Assembly (NCBI RefSeq): GCF_040703035.1
Contig: NZ_CP159996.1
Coordinates: forward strand, 3,072,001 to 3,136,000
Direction of reading: 5' to 3'
Source of the DNA: Terribacillus aidingensis
GTDB lineage: Bacteria > Bacillota > Bacilli > Bacillales > Amphibacillaceae
Length of the DNA: 64,000 bases
In this document: piece by piece, positions 44,689 through 53,054 of the stretch
Layout of the letters: each line of letters starts with the position of its first letter
How positions within the stretch are numbered: the first letter of the stretch is position 1
The notes under the pieces: generated by a model
Database searches by the model: none
Seen by the model: only the letters and a program-made list of their open reading frames with translations
Told to the model about the DNA's origin: nothing
Translations under genes and position numbers: made by a program

Positions 44689-45585
44689 ATGATTAAACGC
44701 GAAAACAGACTTGCCATCGACTTGCCTATCCCTGAGCACGGGGATCCCAATGCTGCTGCCGCTGTCCAGGAACTGCTCGGCGGGAAGTTCGGCGAAATGT
44801 CGACCTTGAATAACTATATGTATCAATCCTTCAACTTTCGCAACAAGAAAAAACTGAAGCCCTTCTATGACTTAGTTGCAAGTATCACTGCTGAGGAATT
44901 CGGACATGTGGAGCTCGTTGCCAATACAATCAATCTCTTATCCCGCGGCAATACATTCTATACCGGAGATCCTGATGTTACGCCTCTCAGAACCGGTAAA
45001 GACAGCCGTAATACATATCAATTTATCGCTACGGCACAAACAGCATTGGCAGGAGACTCGATGGGCAGACCTTGGACAGGAGACAATGTCTTCTCCAGCG
45101 GAAATCTCGTACTGGATCTCCTGCACAACTTCTTCCTGGAGTGCGGAGCACGGACACACAAGATGCGTGTATATGAAATGACAGAACACGAAACAGCTCG
45201 GGAAATGATTGGTTACTTGCTCGTGCGCGGCGGTACGCATGTTTTGGCATATGCGAAAGCATTGGAGATAGCCACAGGTGTAGACGTTTCGAAACTAGTG
45301 CCTATTCCGGATCTCTCCAACACGAAGTTTGACCATGCCCGTAAGTTCGAGCAGCAAGGACTAGGAAATATCCTATTCACCTGGAATGACATGGGCGAAT
45401 ATGCGGACATCCGCAAAATTTGGAAAGGAGAAAACCCTGAAAACGGCAGTCAGCTAGTTGTTAAACAGGGCGCGCCGCGGGGCGGTCCGATTCCGGACTT
45501 GGAAGAGCTGCCGGAGGAATTCGCTCCTGGCATCGATCGGGATGACTACGAACGGATCGCGAAGCGTTTAATGGAGAATTTATGA
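44689..45585 (+). CDS. Manganese catalase
   Basis: Di-manganese catalase converting hydrogen peroxide to water and oxygen; non-haem. 298 residues of ferritin-like four-helix bundle. Metal-site helices: GEMSTLNNYMYQSF near 34-47 (first Glu), ITAEEFGHVELVANTI near 66-81 (Glu and His), LECGARTHKMRVYEMT near 150-165 and YLLVRGGTHVLAYAKALE near 176 (Glu/His ligands). The C-terminal tail is typical of the long form. CotJC-like relatives sit in the spore coat. The ribosome site is AAGGAGG. Confidence 0.94.
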   Translation: MIKRENRLAIDLPIPEHGDPNAAAAVQELLGGKFGEMSTLNNYMYQSFNFRNKKKLKPFYDLVASITAEEFGHVELVANTINLLSRGNTFYTGDPDVTPLRTGKDSRNTYQFIATAQTALAGDSMGRPWTGDNVFSSGNLVLDLLHNFFLECGARTHKMRVYEMTEHETAREMIGYLLVRGGTHVLAYAKALEIATGVDVSKLVPIPDLSNTKFDHARKFEQQGLGNILFTWNDMGEYADIRKIWKGENPENGSQLVVKQGAPRGGPIPDLEELPEEFAPGIDRDDYERIAKRLMENL

Positions 45586-45614
45586 GAGGCTGCCGGTAAC
45601 CGGCAGCCCTTTTT
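45586..45614. terminator. Bidirectional terminator
   Basis: 9-bp GC-rich stem GGCTGCCGG and its complement with loop TAA, then TTTTT; between the catalase and GH127 genes. Confidence 0.9.
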
Positions 45615-47553
45615 AAACTTCATGTATCCAAATACGCATCTCACCTGCTTGTCTATTACACCAAGCATAATAGGGAATAGCACGTAATTTCACAGGTTCC
45701 AGGGAAGGCGAATCAGCCTGATAAAGCACGTCTGATTCTGCTGCTTTCACCCCCTCTGCCTCTAACACCACTACTCCGTTTAAAACTTCTTCTTCAAAAG
45801 CTGCCGTGATTTCGCTCTCTCGTGGAAGCTTTAATCCAGCAAGACTCTTACCGTTATCCACTTCCTCCAGACAGTAGACGACCGGCCCGCGCTGCAAGGC
45901 AACCTGGCCTTGATTCATTCCGATTTTCGGATTGCTATATACACGCATCACTGGCTGCGGCAGAAACAGCTCAACCTGATCACCCTTCTCCCACATTCGT
46001 TCTAATACTAGATAGCCGTTTACCAGATCGTCAGCTGCAACAGTCTCCCCATTCACGGATGCTTTCGCGTTCTCACACCAGCCTGGAATCCGAAATGCCA
46101 GCTTGAATTGCCCTTTTTCTTCTACTGTTACGCTAATACGAGCATCCCATGGATACTGATGTTTTTGTGTGAGCTTAATAGGCAGTTCACCAATCTTGGT
46201 TTCCACACTTCCAGCCATATAAAGATGTGTGTATAAGGTATCCTCTGTCTGCGTGTAGGCATAATCCTCAATGGACGCAATCATTCGAGCAAGATTTGGC
46301 GGACAGCATGCACAGGCAAACCACTTCTGCCGCACCTGTTTCACATGCTCTTGATCCTTGCGTCCAGCTTGATACGCATTCACTTCCAGCGGATTCACAT
46401 AAAAAAATCGTTTACCATCCAAGTCCATCCCGCTAATCGTCCCATTATAGATTGCCCTTTCCAGCACGTCTGCATATTTTCTGTCTGGGGAGAGCAAGAG
46501 CATCTGCTTAGCCCAGAAGACTAGTCCGACGGATGCACATGTTTCACAGTACATGCTGTCATTCGGCAAATCATATGCATCAGTAAAGGCTTCCCCATTA
46601 ACAGCTGAGCCGAGGCCACCTGTTATATACATTTTTCGCTTTGTCACATCATCCCATAACGTATCACACACCGCTTGCAGCTCCGCATCATTTGTTTTCC
46701 GTGCAAGATAAGCCATTGCTGCATATAAATACACCGCTCTTACAGAATGTCCGACCGCTTCCTCCTGCTGCCGCACAGGAAGATGCGCTTGCATATAGGC
46801 ATAGCCGAGGCCAAAATTAGTATTCTGATCATTCCACGTCGGCGGGGCACCTAAGGTATGACGCCGCTCCTTTTCCATATCAAAATAATGCGGCTCCTGC
46901 CCGCGCTGCTCAATGAAATATGCTGCAAGCTCCAGATGCTCTCGATTCCCTGTAGCATCAAATAATCGAAGCAATGCCAGCTCGATTTCCGAATGTCCCG
47001 GGTAGCCCTGCAGCTTTCCGTCTTCTATTCCGAACGTACTCCGAATCAACTCTACATAGTTCTCTATAATCTCAATAAACGCACGCTTGCCAGTCGTTTC
47101 ATAGTAGGCAACCGCAGCTTCAATCAAGTGACCTGCACAATACAGTTCATGGTTATCCCGCAAATTTGTCCATCTGTTATCAGGCTCCACCAGCATATAA
47201 TAAGTGTTCAAGTATCCGTCGTCTGCCTGCGCTCTTCCTATTAACGCTATGACTTCATCTGCCGCTTCTTCCAATTCCGGGTTTGGGAAGCTTCGCAAGC
47301 TATAAGCAACTGTCTCCAGCCATTTCGCCACGTCACTATCCTGAAAGACAGTTCCATAATACTCGCCCGCTGCTTCCCCAGCTACGATGCGGAAATTTTC
47401 GATAGCATGGCTCGGAGCGGTATCCGGAAGCTGATCGTTCAATGCTTTCCATTGATATGGGATAACCTGTTCAGCTACAAGCTGCTTATAATTCGTCCAG
47501 AAGGCATCCTCTACAATTACTTTTTGGTTCTTATTCACACATGAAATTTCCAT
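45613..47553 (-). CDS. GH127 beta-L-arabinofuranosidase
   Basis: Retaining glycosidase likely to release beta-L-arabinofuranose from plant glycans or glycoprotein sugars. 646 residues from ATG 47553 behind GGAGGAG. An (alpha/alpha)6 barrel occupies about 30-420, with beta domains after it. The unusual zinc/cysteine site of GH127 (HypBA1) is recognisable: the Glu and Cys in YCETCASVG near 320-330 and the Cys pair in FACACCPPNLARM near 400, one of which is the nucleophile. No signal peptide, so cytosolic. Divergent from an AraC regulator; no transporter adjoins. Confidence 0.93.
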   Translation of the reverse strand: MEISCVNKNQKVIVEDAFWTNYKQLVAEQVIPYQWKALNDQLPDTAPSHAIENFRIVAGEAAGEYYGTVFQDSDVAKWLETVAYSLRSFPNPELEEAADEVIALIGRAQADDGYLNTYYMLVEPDNRWTNLRDNHELYCAGHLIEAAVAYYETTGKRAFIEIIENYVELIRSTFGIEDGKLQGYPGHSEIELALLRLFDATGNREHLELAAYFIEQRGQEPHYFDMEKERRHTLGAPPTWNDQNTNFGLGYAYMQAHLPVRQQEEAVGHSVRAVYLYAAMAYLARKTNDAELQAVCDTLWDDVTKRKMYITGGLGSAVNGEAFTDAYDLPNDSMYCETCASVGLVFWAKQMLLLSPDRKYADVLERAIYNGTISGMDLDGKRFFYVNPLEVNAYQAGRKDQEHVKQVRQKWFACACCPPNLARMIASIEDYAYTQTEDTLYTHLYMAGSVETKIGELPIKLTQKHQYPWDARISVTVEEKGQFKLAFRIPGWCENAKASVNGETVAADDLVNGYLVLERMWEKGDQVELFLPQPVMRVYSNPKIGMNQGQVALQRGPVVYCLEEVDNGKSLAGLKLPRESEITAAFEEEVLNGVVVLEAEGVKAAESDVLYQADSPSLEPVKLRAIPYYAWCNRQAGEMRIWIHEV

Positions 47554-47579
47554 ATCACACACTCCTCCTGCATACTGAA

Positions 47580-47593
47580 GTTAAGCGTTTTCA
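47580..47593. promoter_or_regulatory. cre-like site between GH127 and araC-type genes
   Basis: GTTAAGCGTTTTCA fits 12 of 14 cre positions, 27 bp upstream of the GH127 start. Plausible catabolite repression site for the hydrolase. Confidence 0.45.
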
Positions 47594-47683
47594 AAATACA
47601 GATTAGCATCTACAATAGAAGTGACATAGAACCAGATTCAACTTGGATTTACACTATTTCACCCAAAAGGCGGCGACACGGAA

Positions 47684-48550
47684 ATGGAGAAATCCTATCT
47701 ATCATTTTCAGCTCCACCACTGCCATATTTCGTGGAAGGAAACAGCACGACCTTTCACAAAGGACAGCAGCATCCTGCGAGAAGAAAATTAGGATTATTC
47801 GATATCATCCTCATCCGAAAGGGTACTTTATGTATCGGTGAAGAAGCATCGCAATGGGACATTTCTGCCGGCGATGCATTAATTCTTGAGCCGAACAAAT
47901 ATCATTATCCAACCGCTCGCTGCGCATCAGATACGACATTTTATTGGCTGCATATGCAAAGCTCATCCCGCTGGACGGAGCAGCCTGCTTGTGACCCTAT
48001 CTTACCGGCTCAGACTATATCGTCGCTGCATTACCATACAGAGCATGCAACGATACATCTTCCAAAATATCAGCAAATACCTCACCGGAATGCGCTGTTC
48101 AAAACGGTAGAACGCCTGCTGCAATCCACCACCCAGCCGAGTTCTTTTGCTTTTTGGGAGACACAGCAATTGTTCATGCAAGTGCTGCAGCATTTATCTT
48201 ATAATCCAATGCCACAGCACACCTCATTGCGATTAGCGGAACAAGTTGAAATGTATCTAAAACAGCATTACAACCAACACATCACGAATGCCACCCTGGC
48301 ACAGCACTTCCATGTGCATGAAAACTACTTGGCCAGATGTATGAAACAAGCTTTTTCTTGCACTCCGCTTGCATACTTAGCAGCTTACCGATTACACCAA
48401 GCACGCTTGCTTCTTATAACAACAGACTGGTCTTTGCAGCAAATTGCGGGAGAAGTTGGTTTTACAAGACAAGGCTATTTCTCGAAAAGCTTCAAAGCGA
48501 AATACGGCTTATCACCAAGCCAATATAGACAGGACATGAGTAAAGCCTAG
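47684..48550 (+). CDS. AraC-family transcriptional regulator
   Basis: 288 residues: an N-terminal cupin arm (about 20-150, with DIILIRKGTLCIGEE and DALILEPNKYHYP) that should bind a sugar, and a C-terminal pair of helix-turn-helices (about 185-285, with HFHVHENYLARCMKQAFSCTPLAYL and GFTRQGYFSKSFKAKYGLSPSQYR). Divergent from the GH127 gene 130 bp away, so probably its activator responding to an arabinose-type ligand. Ligand not proven. Confidence 0.9.
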   Translation: MEKSYLSFSAPPLPYFVEGNSTTFHKGQQHPARRKLGLFDIILIRKGTLCIGEEASQWDISAGDALILEPNKYHYPTARCASDTTFYWLHMQSSSRWTEQPACDPILPAQTISSLHYHTEHATIHLPKYQQIPHRNALFKTVERLLQSTTQPSSFAFWETQQLFMQVLQHLSYNPMPQHTSLRLAEQVEMYLKQHYNQHITNATLAQHFHVHENYLARCMKQAFSCTPLAYLAAYRLHQARLLLITTDWSLQQIAGEVGFTRQGYFSKSFKAKYGLSPSQYRQDMSKA

Positions 48551-48575
48551 CTAACGAGTTTGGAGGTACGCTATA

Positions 48576-49028
48576 ATGCAAATAACAAATACACAGCTAG
48601 GCAGTGATAGCATGACAGAAAAACAGACAACAGCTGATATAGAAAACATCATGAGCTCCATACTTGGTATCCAGCAAAAATCAAGAGCATTCATCAATTT
48701 GCTGACAGAAGGCGAAGCTCTCTCCGAGAACCATTTACTCCTCCTGCTCCAACTGAAGCTTACAGACGGCATGAAGGTCACCGCTATCTCCGATCTTTTT
48801 CATATCACACCTGGTGCAGCTACGTCCATGTGTGACAAAATGGAAAAAATGGGGCTTGTAGAACGAAAACGAGAAGATAAAGACCGAAGAGTTGTGCAGA
48901 TGGTTCTAACCGCGACAGGCCACGCCAAAGTAGAAGACCTTTTCTTGAAATTCCAGTCAAAAAAACTGCAGGACATGGCTGCAGTTCTGACAGAAGTAAA
49001 TGCTTTACTGCAGAAAATCATTATATAA
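48576..49028 (+). CDS. MarR-family transcriptional regulator
   Basis: 150-residue dimeric winged-helix repressor. Recognition helix ITPGAATSMCDKMEKMGLVERKR near 75-97, then the wing EDKDRRVVQMVLTATG. The ATG at 48576 follows GGAGG nine bases upstream. It lies 25 bp after the AraC gene but has its own terminator; a huge palindrome lies about 57 bp beyond its end. Ligand and targets unknown. Confidence 0.9.
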   Translation: MQITNTQLGSDSMTEKQTTADIENIMSSILGIQQKSRAFINLLTEGEALSENHLLLLLQLKLTDGMKVTAISDLFHITPGAATSMCDKMEKMGLVERKREDKDRRVVQMVLTATGHAKVEDLFLKFQSKKLQDMAAVLTEVNALLQKIII

Positions 49029-49058
49029 AAAAGATCTCCGAGCTGGAGATCTTTTTTT
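49028..49058. terminator. Terminator of the MarR gene
   Basis: 10-bp stem AAAGATCTCC and its complement with loop GAGCT, then a T run. Confidence 0.9.
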
Positions 49059-49065
49059 ATGCCTA

Positions 49066-49095
49066 TTGACAGGACAGCAATCATTATACTTTAAT
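49066..49095 (+). promoter_or_regulatory. Candidate promoter running into the palindrome
   Basis: Consensus -35 TTGACA at 49066-49071 and TTTAAT at 49090-49095, 18 bp apart. The -10 lies inside the left arm of the palindrome, so a protein bound there would block it. Confidence 0.45.
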
Positions 49096-49139
49096 TATAA
49101 TATGTTTTAGTTATTAAAATATATTATAATTAAAGTATA
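49085..49139. repeat. 19-bp-arm AT-rich palindrome
   Basis: Arms at 49085-49103 and 49121-49139 are perfect inverted copies (TATACTTTAATTATAATAT). Five further pairs (TTTTA/TAAAA) can form inside after one mismatch, leaving a five-base centre. Far larger than a normal operator half-site; it could bind two MarR dimers or form a cruciform. Confidence 0.85.
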
Positions 49140-49246
49140 GGGAGTGATCCGCCCTCGCCAAATAAAAATTTCAACTGCAACCAAGTCCGTGACCAGTATT
49201 GCTGCAAGTTTCATTAATCCATAAACATGATAAGGAGATGAAATAG

Positions 49247-49528
49247 ATGCTGAAGTATCCTAAATCACTTCGTTTGTTATTATTGTCACCGGCAATTCTT
49301 GTGTTTGCTATCCTTTATGGCGGATTTATTACCGTCATTGTTCTCACTTTACTGGCCGGCATTTTAAATACATTTGGTTTCGAACAGTTCCAAATGTTCA
49401 TCTGGCACAACATCAAACTCCCTGCAGCATGGAGTATCCCATTTGCGATTGTCGTGTCCGCCTTGCTTGGATATCTAACGATGCGCGTAAAACGGATCTT
49501 ATCTTACCTTCTAAGTCAGGTGAAATAA
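49247..49528 (+). CDS. Small membrane protein, unknown
   Basis: 93 residues with two long hydrophobic helices (about 8-42 and 62-85) and a basic C-terminus (MRVKRILSYL). The ribosome site AAGGAGATGA is good. It follows the palindrome and promoter and may be the regulated gene. No family recognised. Confidence 0.65.
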   Translation: MLKYPKSLRLLLLSPAILVFAILYGGFITVIVLTLLAGILNTFGFEQFQMFIWHNIKLPAAWSIPFAIVVSALLGYLTMRVKRILSYLLSQVK

Positions 49529-49687
49529 ATGGTATACAACTATTTCTCCTTCCCAATGCATTCAACAAAAATGATCCCCCCTGACACCAATGACATACCA
49601 AGCCATGAAACCAACAGCATCAGCTCTACTTCCTGCGATAAAGCTGAAGAAGATATAACTCGATCCGAGGCAGAACAAAAAAAATAA
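49529..49687 (+). CDS. Possible small hydrophilic protein
   Basis: 52-codon frame starting directly after the previous stop (TAAATG), with AGGTGA seven bases upstream. Ser/Thr-rich and acidic, one Cys, ending in KK. Its stop lies inside the following terminator, as expected for a last operon gene. No homologue known to me. Confidence 0.45.
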   Translation: MVYNYFSFPMHSTKMIPPDTNDIPSHETNSISSTSCDKAEEDITRSEAEQKK

Positions 49688-49711
49688 AGGAGCGAGTAAA
49701 ATCGCTCCTTT
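49686..49711. terminator. Bidirectional terminator
   Basis: 10-bp stem AAAGGAGCGA and its complement with a six-base loop; on the minus strand a long T run follows, ending the sortase transcript. Confidence 0.85.
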
Positions 49712-49743
49712 AAAAACCAATTAGCAGTGTGTCAATTAGGTTC

Positions 49744-50511
49744 TCAGTTAGTCTTCGTTAATTTTCCGTGCAAAACTAACCGCCCATCTTCCGGATCCTG
49801 TAAATCATTGCATGTAGACAAGGTAATAATATCGTCCTTTTCGGTAACATGGATGTCAGTCTGCATCCTTGACTTATCTTTTATTACTTCTATAAAATTC
49901 ATATACTCTTCGTCGTTAGAGAACTCGGTTTCAATATAATTAAAATCTGTAGTTGTTACATATACCGAGAAAATTTCTACTTTATAGCTCTCATAAATTG
50001 TATCAAATTGAAACTCTTTATGCTGTGAGAAGAAATCTTCCTCTAAGAACTTATCCAGCTGACCGAACATTGAACCGTCTTTCATCTGATGGCCGTAAAT
50101 AATTGTTTGTCTATCCACTGATTCTGCCTGATTTCGATAATCCATAAAGATACTGCCTGATTTGGATATATCCTCTTTATAATTCCGATTCAAATAATGG
50201 TTATTATCGGAGCTTTGCAGTATAGGATAATCTATTTTTGTATCATCAACCGTTAACCAACCTACTATATTAGGATTGATGTCCAAGAGATTTTGAAATT
50301 GCGGGCGTACTGGATTTTCTGAAGCTATGGCTTTGTTTTCTTGCAGATTGCCTTTATACTGCTCTTGGATTTCCTTCATTACTTGTTCACTTTGAACATA
50401 ATCAAAGCCAATCCCCCCTATCTTGATTAGGGAAAATAAAAACACAGCTACACATGTGAGCAGGATGACTTTTTGAAGCCAAGTCATTTTCTTGCTTTCC
50501 GTTTTCTTCAT
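49744..50511 (-). CDS. srtB: Class B sortase
   Basis: Membrane transpeptidase that fixes surface proteins to peptidoglycan. 255 residues: an N-terminal basic anchor helix (about 12-33), then the sortase barrel with catalytic His in IIYGHQM near 145, Cys234 in TLSTC and Arg244 in DGRLVLHG. The class B look comes from GWLTVDDTKIDYPILQSSDNNHYL and the size. It lies downstream of, and on the same strand as, the NPKTG-bearing PAP2 protein, its probable substrate. Class B enzymes prefer NPxTx signals, which fits. Confidence 0.92.
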   Translation of the reverse strand: MKKTESKKMTWLQKVILLTCVAVFLFSLIKIGGIGFDYVQSEQVMKEIQEQYKGNLQENKAIASENPVRPQFQNLLDINPNIVGWLTVDDTKIDYPILQSSDNNHYLNRNYKEDISKSGSIFMDYRNQAESVDRQTIIYGHQMKDGSMFGQLDKFLEEDFFSQHKEFQFDTIYESYKVEIFSVYVTTTDFNYIETEFSNDEEYMNFIEVIKDKSRMQTDIHVTEKDDIITLSTCNDLQDPEDGRLVLHGKLTKTN

Positions 50512-50560
50512 ACTCTATCCGTACCTTTATAAGTCAGTATTGTTTTCCTTAAAAGCAATA

Positions 50561-50609
50561 TGCCCCTTGAAGCTTCTGACAACTGCTTGCCTTTTTACTG
50601 CAAGGGGCA
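50561..50609 (-). other. Hairpin in the spacer between the surface-protein and sortase genes
   Basis: 9-bp perfect stem TGCCCCTTG/CAAGGGGCA around a 31-base loop; inside it CTTGC/GCAAG gives a competing shorter hairpin. No T run follows on the minus strand, so it may be an mRNA processing or partial-termination element that lowers sortase relative to substrate. Confidence 0.4.
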
Positions 50610-50624
50610 CATGAATAGATATAA

Positions 50625-52805
50625 TTATCTTCTTCTGAATTTTCTTTGCAGGACAACGATCGCAGCAGCAATGGCAGATGCTGCTAGTAATCCAACATAC
50701 AAGATTATATTTGTGTCATCACCCGTTTTAGGGTTTTCAATTACATTTCCATCCGCCTTGCTCGACGCCACTGGCTTTACGGAATTGTTACTTTCCTTAC
50801 TTGTTTCTTCTACATTAACATCCGTTTTCTTGTCTTCGTTTTCAGTAGGTGAATCTGTTGGGGTTTCCACTTTATCTGTTTCTTCCGGCTCTGGTGCTGA
50901 TCCGTTATCATCTGTTGGATCCGTTCCAGGATTGTTGTCATCTCCTGTTTCAGTTGGCGGTACGACTGGAGAATTGTTTTCTTCCTCCTCCTGAGCATTA
51001 CCGTCTACAACAAATAACGCATTTGCATCATAGGAAACTTCATAATTATCAGGAAGACCTGTGATTTCCACTGCAGAAAAGGCGCTCTTATCTGTCAGCG
51101 CATTATAAGAGATGATCGGTGTATCTGTATCAGGGATAAACCCTTCTGTAAAGTTTAGTTTTAGCGTTCCGCCAAATGTAGCCTCACCGTTAATATCAAG
51201 TACATCTTCCTTATTTCCGATTGTAAGCTCTAGTGTACCTGCTTCTGACTGCGTAAAGTCATTCCCAATCGTTACACCGCTTGATACATTCTCAATCAGC
51301 GTCCCATCCGTATTCACGACTTCACCTTCACCAAAAGCGGTGCCGGAGTTTGCAGCCAAAGTTCCTTCTTCCAGCAACGTACCTCCGGTATACGTGTTAT
51401 CTCCCGATAACGTTAATGCACCTGTACCTGACTTGGTTAACTTACCAGAGCCTTCGATATCATTTTTCCACGTGTCGGCCTCACTAAATCCGCCTTGGGA
51501 GGCATCCATTGTTACAGTGACATCATTTTCAAACGCTTCATAACCTCCAGCAGCTGCAAATAAATTCAATCTTCCCCAGCCTTCCGTATCATCCAATACA
51601 GGATATCCGGATGGTAAGCCCGTTGTATATAATATCCAGCGGCGCTGCGCATCATCTAAATACGGGAAACGAGTCTCGATTAAAGCCTCGGCCCCCTTCG
51701 GCACTACCATTGGCTTTGTGGTATCTCCGATTTGTTCAAATCCATATGTAAGACGCTCGGTATAATTTTTCTTATTTGTCTCATAATCGCTGTAATTATC
51801 CTCAGAAGCACCTTCTTGGGTTAGCAATACTTCATGTGCCTGCGCATACGCAGCTTCTTTCACACTTTCGTTTGCCGGGTCATTCAGGGCAGATGCGGCA
51901 ACAGCTGTTGCCATGACTCTTCCGCCCATAACATCCAGTGGTGAATGCATGCCGGCTACGATTCTGCTGTGCCCCATCTCAGAGGCTCTTGTCATTATTT
52001 CTTCGTATCTTTCTGGAACAGCATAGGCAAATCCATAAGAAGCAAGATAGGCTGCATTTGTATGTCCGCTCGGGAAGCCGCCATCGCTGCTGGGATCTTC
52101 TTTTATTCTTGGAACAAGTGTAGGAATTACACTTACTTCTTCACTCCATCGAAACGGTCGTTGGTAATTATAATAAGCTTTAGCATTAGAGGTCGATGCC
52201 CCAGTCCAACGTATGTTATTTATTAATTTCACCATACTTCCGAGGCTGGAATCTTCGTCAGCCCATACTCCATTGTTATTACTAGCGTCATCATACCCTA
52301 CTGTTGTCGCGTCTGCCGGGATTTCATCCGGAATCGTCGTCCCGGCATTAGCACCAGCTATAAAATTATCAGTATACGAACCTAGTCCTGTAATTGCACT
52401 ATAATTTTGATGACGACGATCAACTAAATAGGCCGTTATCGCCTCTTCATCTGTGCAATTTTCTGTGATCGAGATTGACTTCGCTATATTTTGATTATGT
52501 ATTTCGGAATTTAACACTGTTCCATTATTCCATGAATCACCTGGTTCCCAGATTTCATGAAATTTAGAAAGCACACCAATAGAGGGATTTGATTCAGGGG
52601 TCATATTAGCCTTGTCGTTATTTGCATATGTATCGACGTAATAGCCATAAGAGGCTTCTTTTGGAGCAATCGCAGATTCATCCAAATTGTTTGCGGCTGA
52701 AACAGAATTAGTTCCTTGAAAACAAAAAGCTGCAGTTAATACTAAGACAGGGATGGTGGACTTACCTTTGTTTCTATTACTATTTTCATTATGCTTTCTT
52801 GGCAT
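50625..52805 (-). CDS. Wall-anchored PAP2 acid phosphatase with autotransporter-type repeat
   Basis: Secreted surface phosphatase, 726 residues from ATG 52805 (GAGGAG upstream). Signal peptide about 1-38. The PAP2/class A acid phosphatase motifs are all intact: K209-x6-R216P217, PSGH at 245-248, and SR280-281...H287...D291. A PATR-type autotransporter beta-strand repeat (about 440-540, with GALTLSGDNTYTGGT) follows, then a beta domain, a Pro/Thr/Asp/Glu-rich wall spacer (about 605-690) and the sorting signal NPKTG at 691-695 with a hydrophobic tail and RRR. NPKTG suits the adjacent class B sortase. The substrate phosphoester is unknown. PATR repeats are far better known from Gram-negative autotransporters. 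Confidence 0.9.
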   Translation of the reverse strand: MPRKHNENSNRNKGKSTIPVLVLTAAFCFQGTNSVSAANNLDESAIAPKEASYGYYVDTYANNDKANMTPESNPSIGVLSKFHEIWEPGDSWNNGTVLNSEIHNQNIAKSISITENCTDEEAITAYLVDRRHQNYSAITGLGSYTDNFIAGANAGTTIPDEIPADATTVGYDDASNNNGVWADEDSSLGSMVKLINNIRWTGASTSNAKAYYNYQRPFRWSEEVSVIPTLVPRIKEDPSSDGGFPSGHTNAAYLASYGFAYAVPERYEEIMTRASEMGHSRIVAGMHSPLDVMGGRVMATAVAASALNDPANESVKEAAYAQAHEVLLTQEGASEDNYSDYETNKKNYTERLTYGFEQIGDTTKPMVVPKGAEALIETRFPYLDDAQRRWILYTTGLPSGYPVLDDTEGWGRLNLFAAAGGYEAFENDVTVTMDASQGGFSEADTWKNDIEGSGKLTKSGTGALTLSGDNTYTGGTLLEEGTLAANSGTAFGEGEVVNTDGTLIENVSSGVTIGNDFTQSEAGTLELTIGNKEDVLDINGEATFGGTLKLNFTEGFIPDTDTPIISYNALTDKSAFSAVEITGLPDNYEVSYDANALFVVDGNAQEEEENNSPVVPPTETGDDNNPGTDPTDDNGSAPEPEETDKVETPTDSPTENEDKKTDVNVEETSKESNNSVKPVASSKADGNVIENPKTGDDTNIILYVGLLAASAIAAAIVVLQRKFRRR

Positions 52806-52973
52806 TCGCTCACTCCTCAACATTAGTACTACAAGATGATTCTAATGTTAAGTTGTAATGCTAGTATTAATTTATTGATAAGATATTGTATTTTTATACA
52901 TTCTTCTAGCAATCACGCGTTGGATTTACTTATTTATACATAGTTTCTATTTCAATACTGTATATTCCTGTCA

Positions 52974-52991
52974 TATATTGATATCAATATA
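52974..52991. promoter_or_regulatory. 18-bp perfect palindrome upstream of the PAP2 gene
   Basis: TATATTGATATCAATATA, about 170 bp before the PAP2 start and beyond the 3' end of the EamA gene. A candidate operator; no consensus I know matches fully. Confidence 0.4.
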
Positions 52992-53017
52992 AGAAGCTCT
53001 CAAGTGATTCGTATCAC

Positions 53018-53054
53018 TAAAAAGATAGAATATGCTCACACAGACTCTATCTTT
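53018..53054 (-). terminator. Probable terminator of the EamA gene
   Basis: 9-bp stem AAAGATAGA/TCTATCTTT with a 16-base loop; the upstream arm lies within the last codons of the gene and TTTTTAG follows on the minus strand. Confidence 0.55.

Noticed and set aside
49149..49230. Possible 26-codon leader peptide (GTG ATC CGC CCT...) after the large palindrome
   Set aside because: No proper ribosome-site spacing, no repeated codons typical of a leader and no following attenuator hairpin.
50560..51543. Plus-strand frames of 140 codons opposite the PAP2 gene
   Set aside because: Antisense shadows of Ser/Thr/Asp/Glu-rich coding sequence; they lack ribosome sites and known domains.
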